Part shown: positions 63,914 to 64,000 of the stretch, one piece after another
Layout of the letters: each line of letters starts with the position of its first letter
How positions within the stretch are numbered: position 1 is the first letter of the stretch
NCBI GenBank assembly: GCA_022578965.1
Contig: MU400659.1
Location: 37,443-101,442 of the forward strand
Source of the DNA: Xylaria sp. FL1777
Lineage: Eukaryota; Ascomycota; Sordariomycetes; Xylariales; Xylariaceae
Length of the DNA: 64,000 nucleotides
Direction: 5' to 3'
Program-made: the position numbers and the translations under genes
Notes under the pieces: model-generated
Seen by the model: only the letters and a program-made list of their open reading frames with translations
The model's database searches: none
Told to the model about the DNA's origin: nothing

Positions 63914-64000
63914 CAATAATTAATAAAATAATTAATAAAATAATTAATAATAAAATAATTAATAAAATAAAATAATTAATAAAATAATTAATAAAATAAT
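63914..64000. repeat. AATTAATAAAAT-type simple repeat at window edge
   Basis: attaataaaata is repeated about seven times and runs off the end of the window. It does not resemble the TTAGGG telomere repeat of most fungi. Confidence 0.9.

Larger units (their letters stand above)
58464..64000. other. AT-rich decayed sequence to the window edge
   Basis: No gene recognised. It holds the 42-bp repeat at 59505-59640, the TA tract at 62024-62098 and the simple repeat at the end of the window. The - strand open frame at 62006-62215 is a translation of the TA tract. Confidence 0.5.

Noticed and set aside
1..64000. Possibility that this is a mitochondrial, apicomplexan or other natively AT-rich genome
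   Set aside because: Nested LTR retrotransposons with stops at former Gln, Trp and Arg codons, and transition-only differences between LTR pairs, indicate secondary mutation of nuclear repeats.
63914..64000. Telomeric repeat at the window end
   Set aside because: The unit is AATTAATAAAAT-like, with no TTAGGG or G-rich strand.

Overview
This window looks like part of an AT-rich, essentially gene-free compartment of a filamentous fungal nuclear genome, probably an ascomycete of the Pezizomycotina type. It is built from old transposable elements wrecked by a process like repeat-induced point mutation (RIP). Recognisable retrotransposon proteins can be read through it, but nearly every Gln, Trp and Arg codon has become a stop, and the differences between repeat copies are C/T and G/A transitions. 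I found no intact protein gene, tRNA, rRNA or CRISPR array. Most open frames longer than 60 codons are antisense shadows or low-complexity sequence.

Left third (1578-16989): two Ty3-type chromodomain retrotransposons of one family, one inside the other. The outer element is on the + strand, with LTRs at 1583-2075 and 16492-16984 and a 5-bp target-site duplication, aaagt. The inner element is on the - strand, with LTRs at 5723-6218 and 12932-13427 and duplication atata. It sits inside the reverse transcriptase of the outer one. Order in both is LTR, gag with a CCHC knuckle, reverse transcriptase, RNase H, integrase, GPF module, chromodomain, polypurine tract, LTR. Both copies also carry a 92-codon frame on the strand opposite to pol, ending at the same stop.

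Middle (19400-37300): a GC-richer, hairpin-forming island at 19402-19475; three copies of a roughly 296-bp repeat (19571, 29633 and 37000), two of which are inverted and bracket 7.7 kb; a roughly 102-bp tandem array; the integrase end of a second, different Ty3-type element (22559-23892); and a decayed frame resembling the C-terminal part of a DUF3435 (Starship captain-type tyrosine recombinase) protein at 28882-29475.

Right half (37300-64000): more strongly decayed and mostly unrecognisable sequence with simple repeats, a family of short palindrome-bearing repeats (52132-52415), a direct duplication around a poly-T and tandem-repeat block (56185-58463), and one decayed frame with significantly few stops (53950-54894) that I cannot identify.

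The mutational signature is unusual. In two hand-counted 240-base samples no C of 31 followed a pyrimidine, and only 1 G of 31 preceded a purine. This points to a 5'-pyrimidine context rather than the CpA context of classical RIP. Boundaries of decayed coding regions are approximate. Family assignments come from reading motifs by eye, not from database searches.
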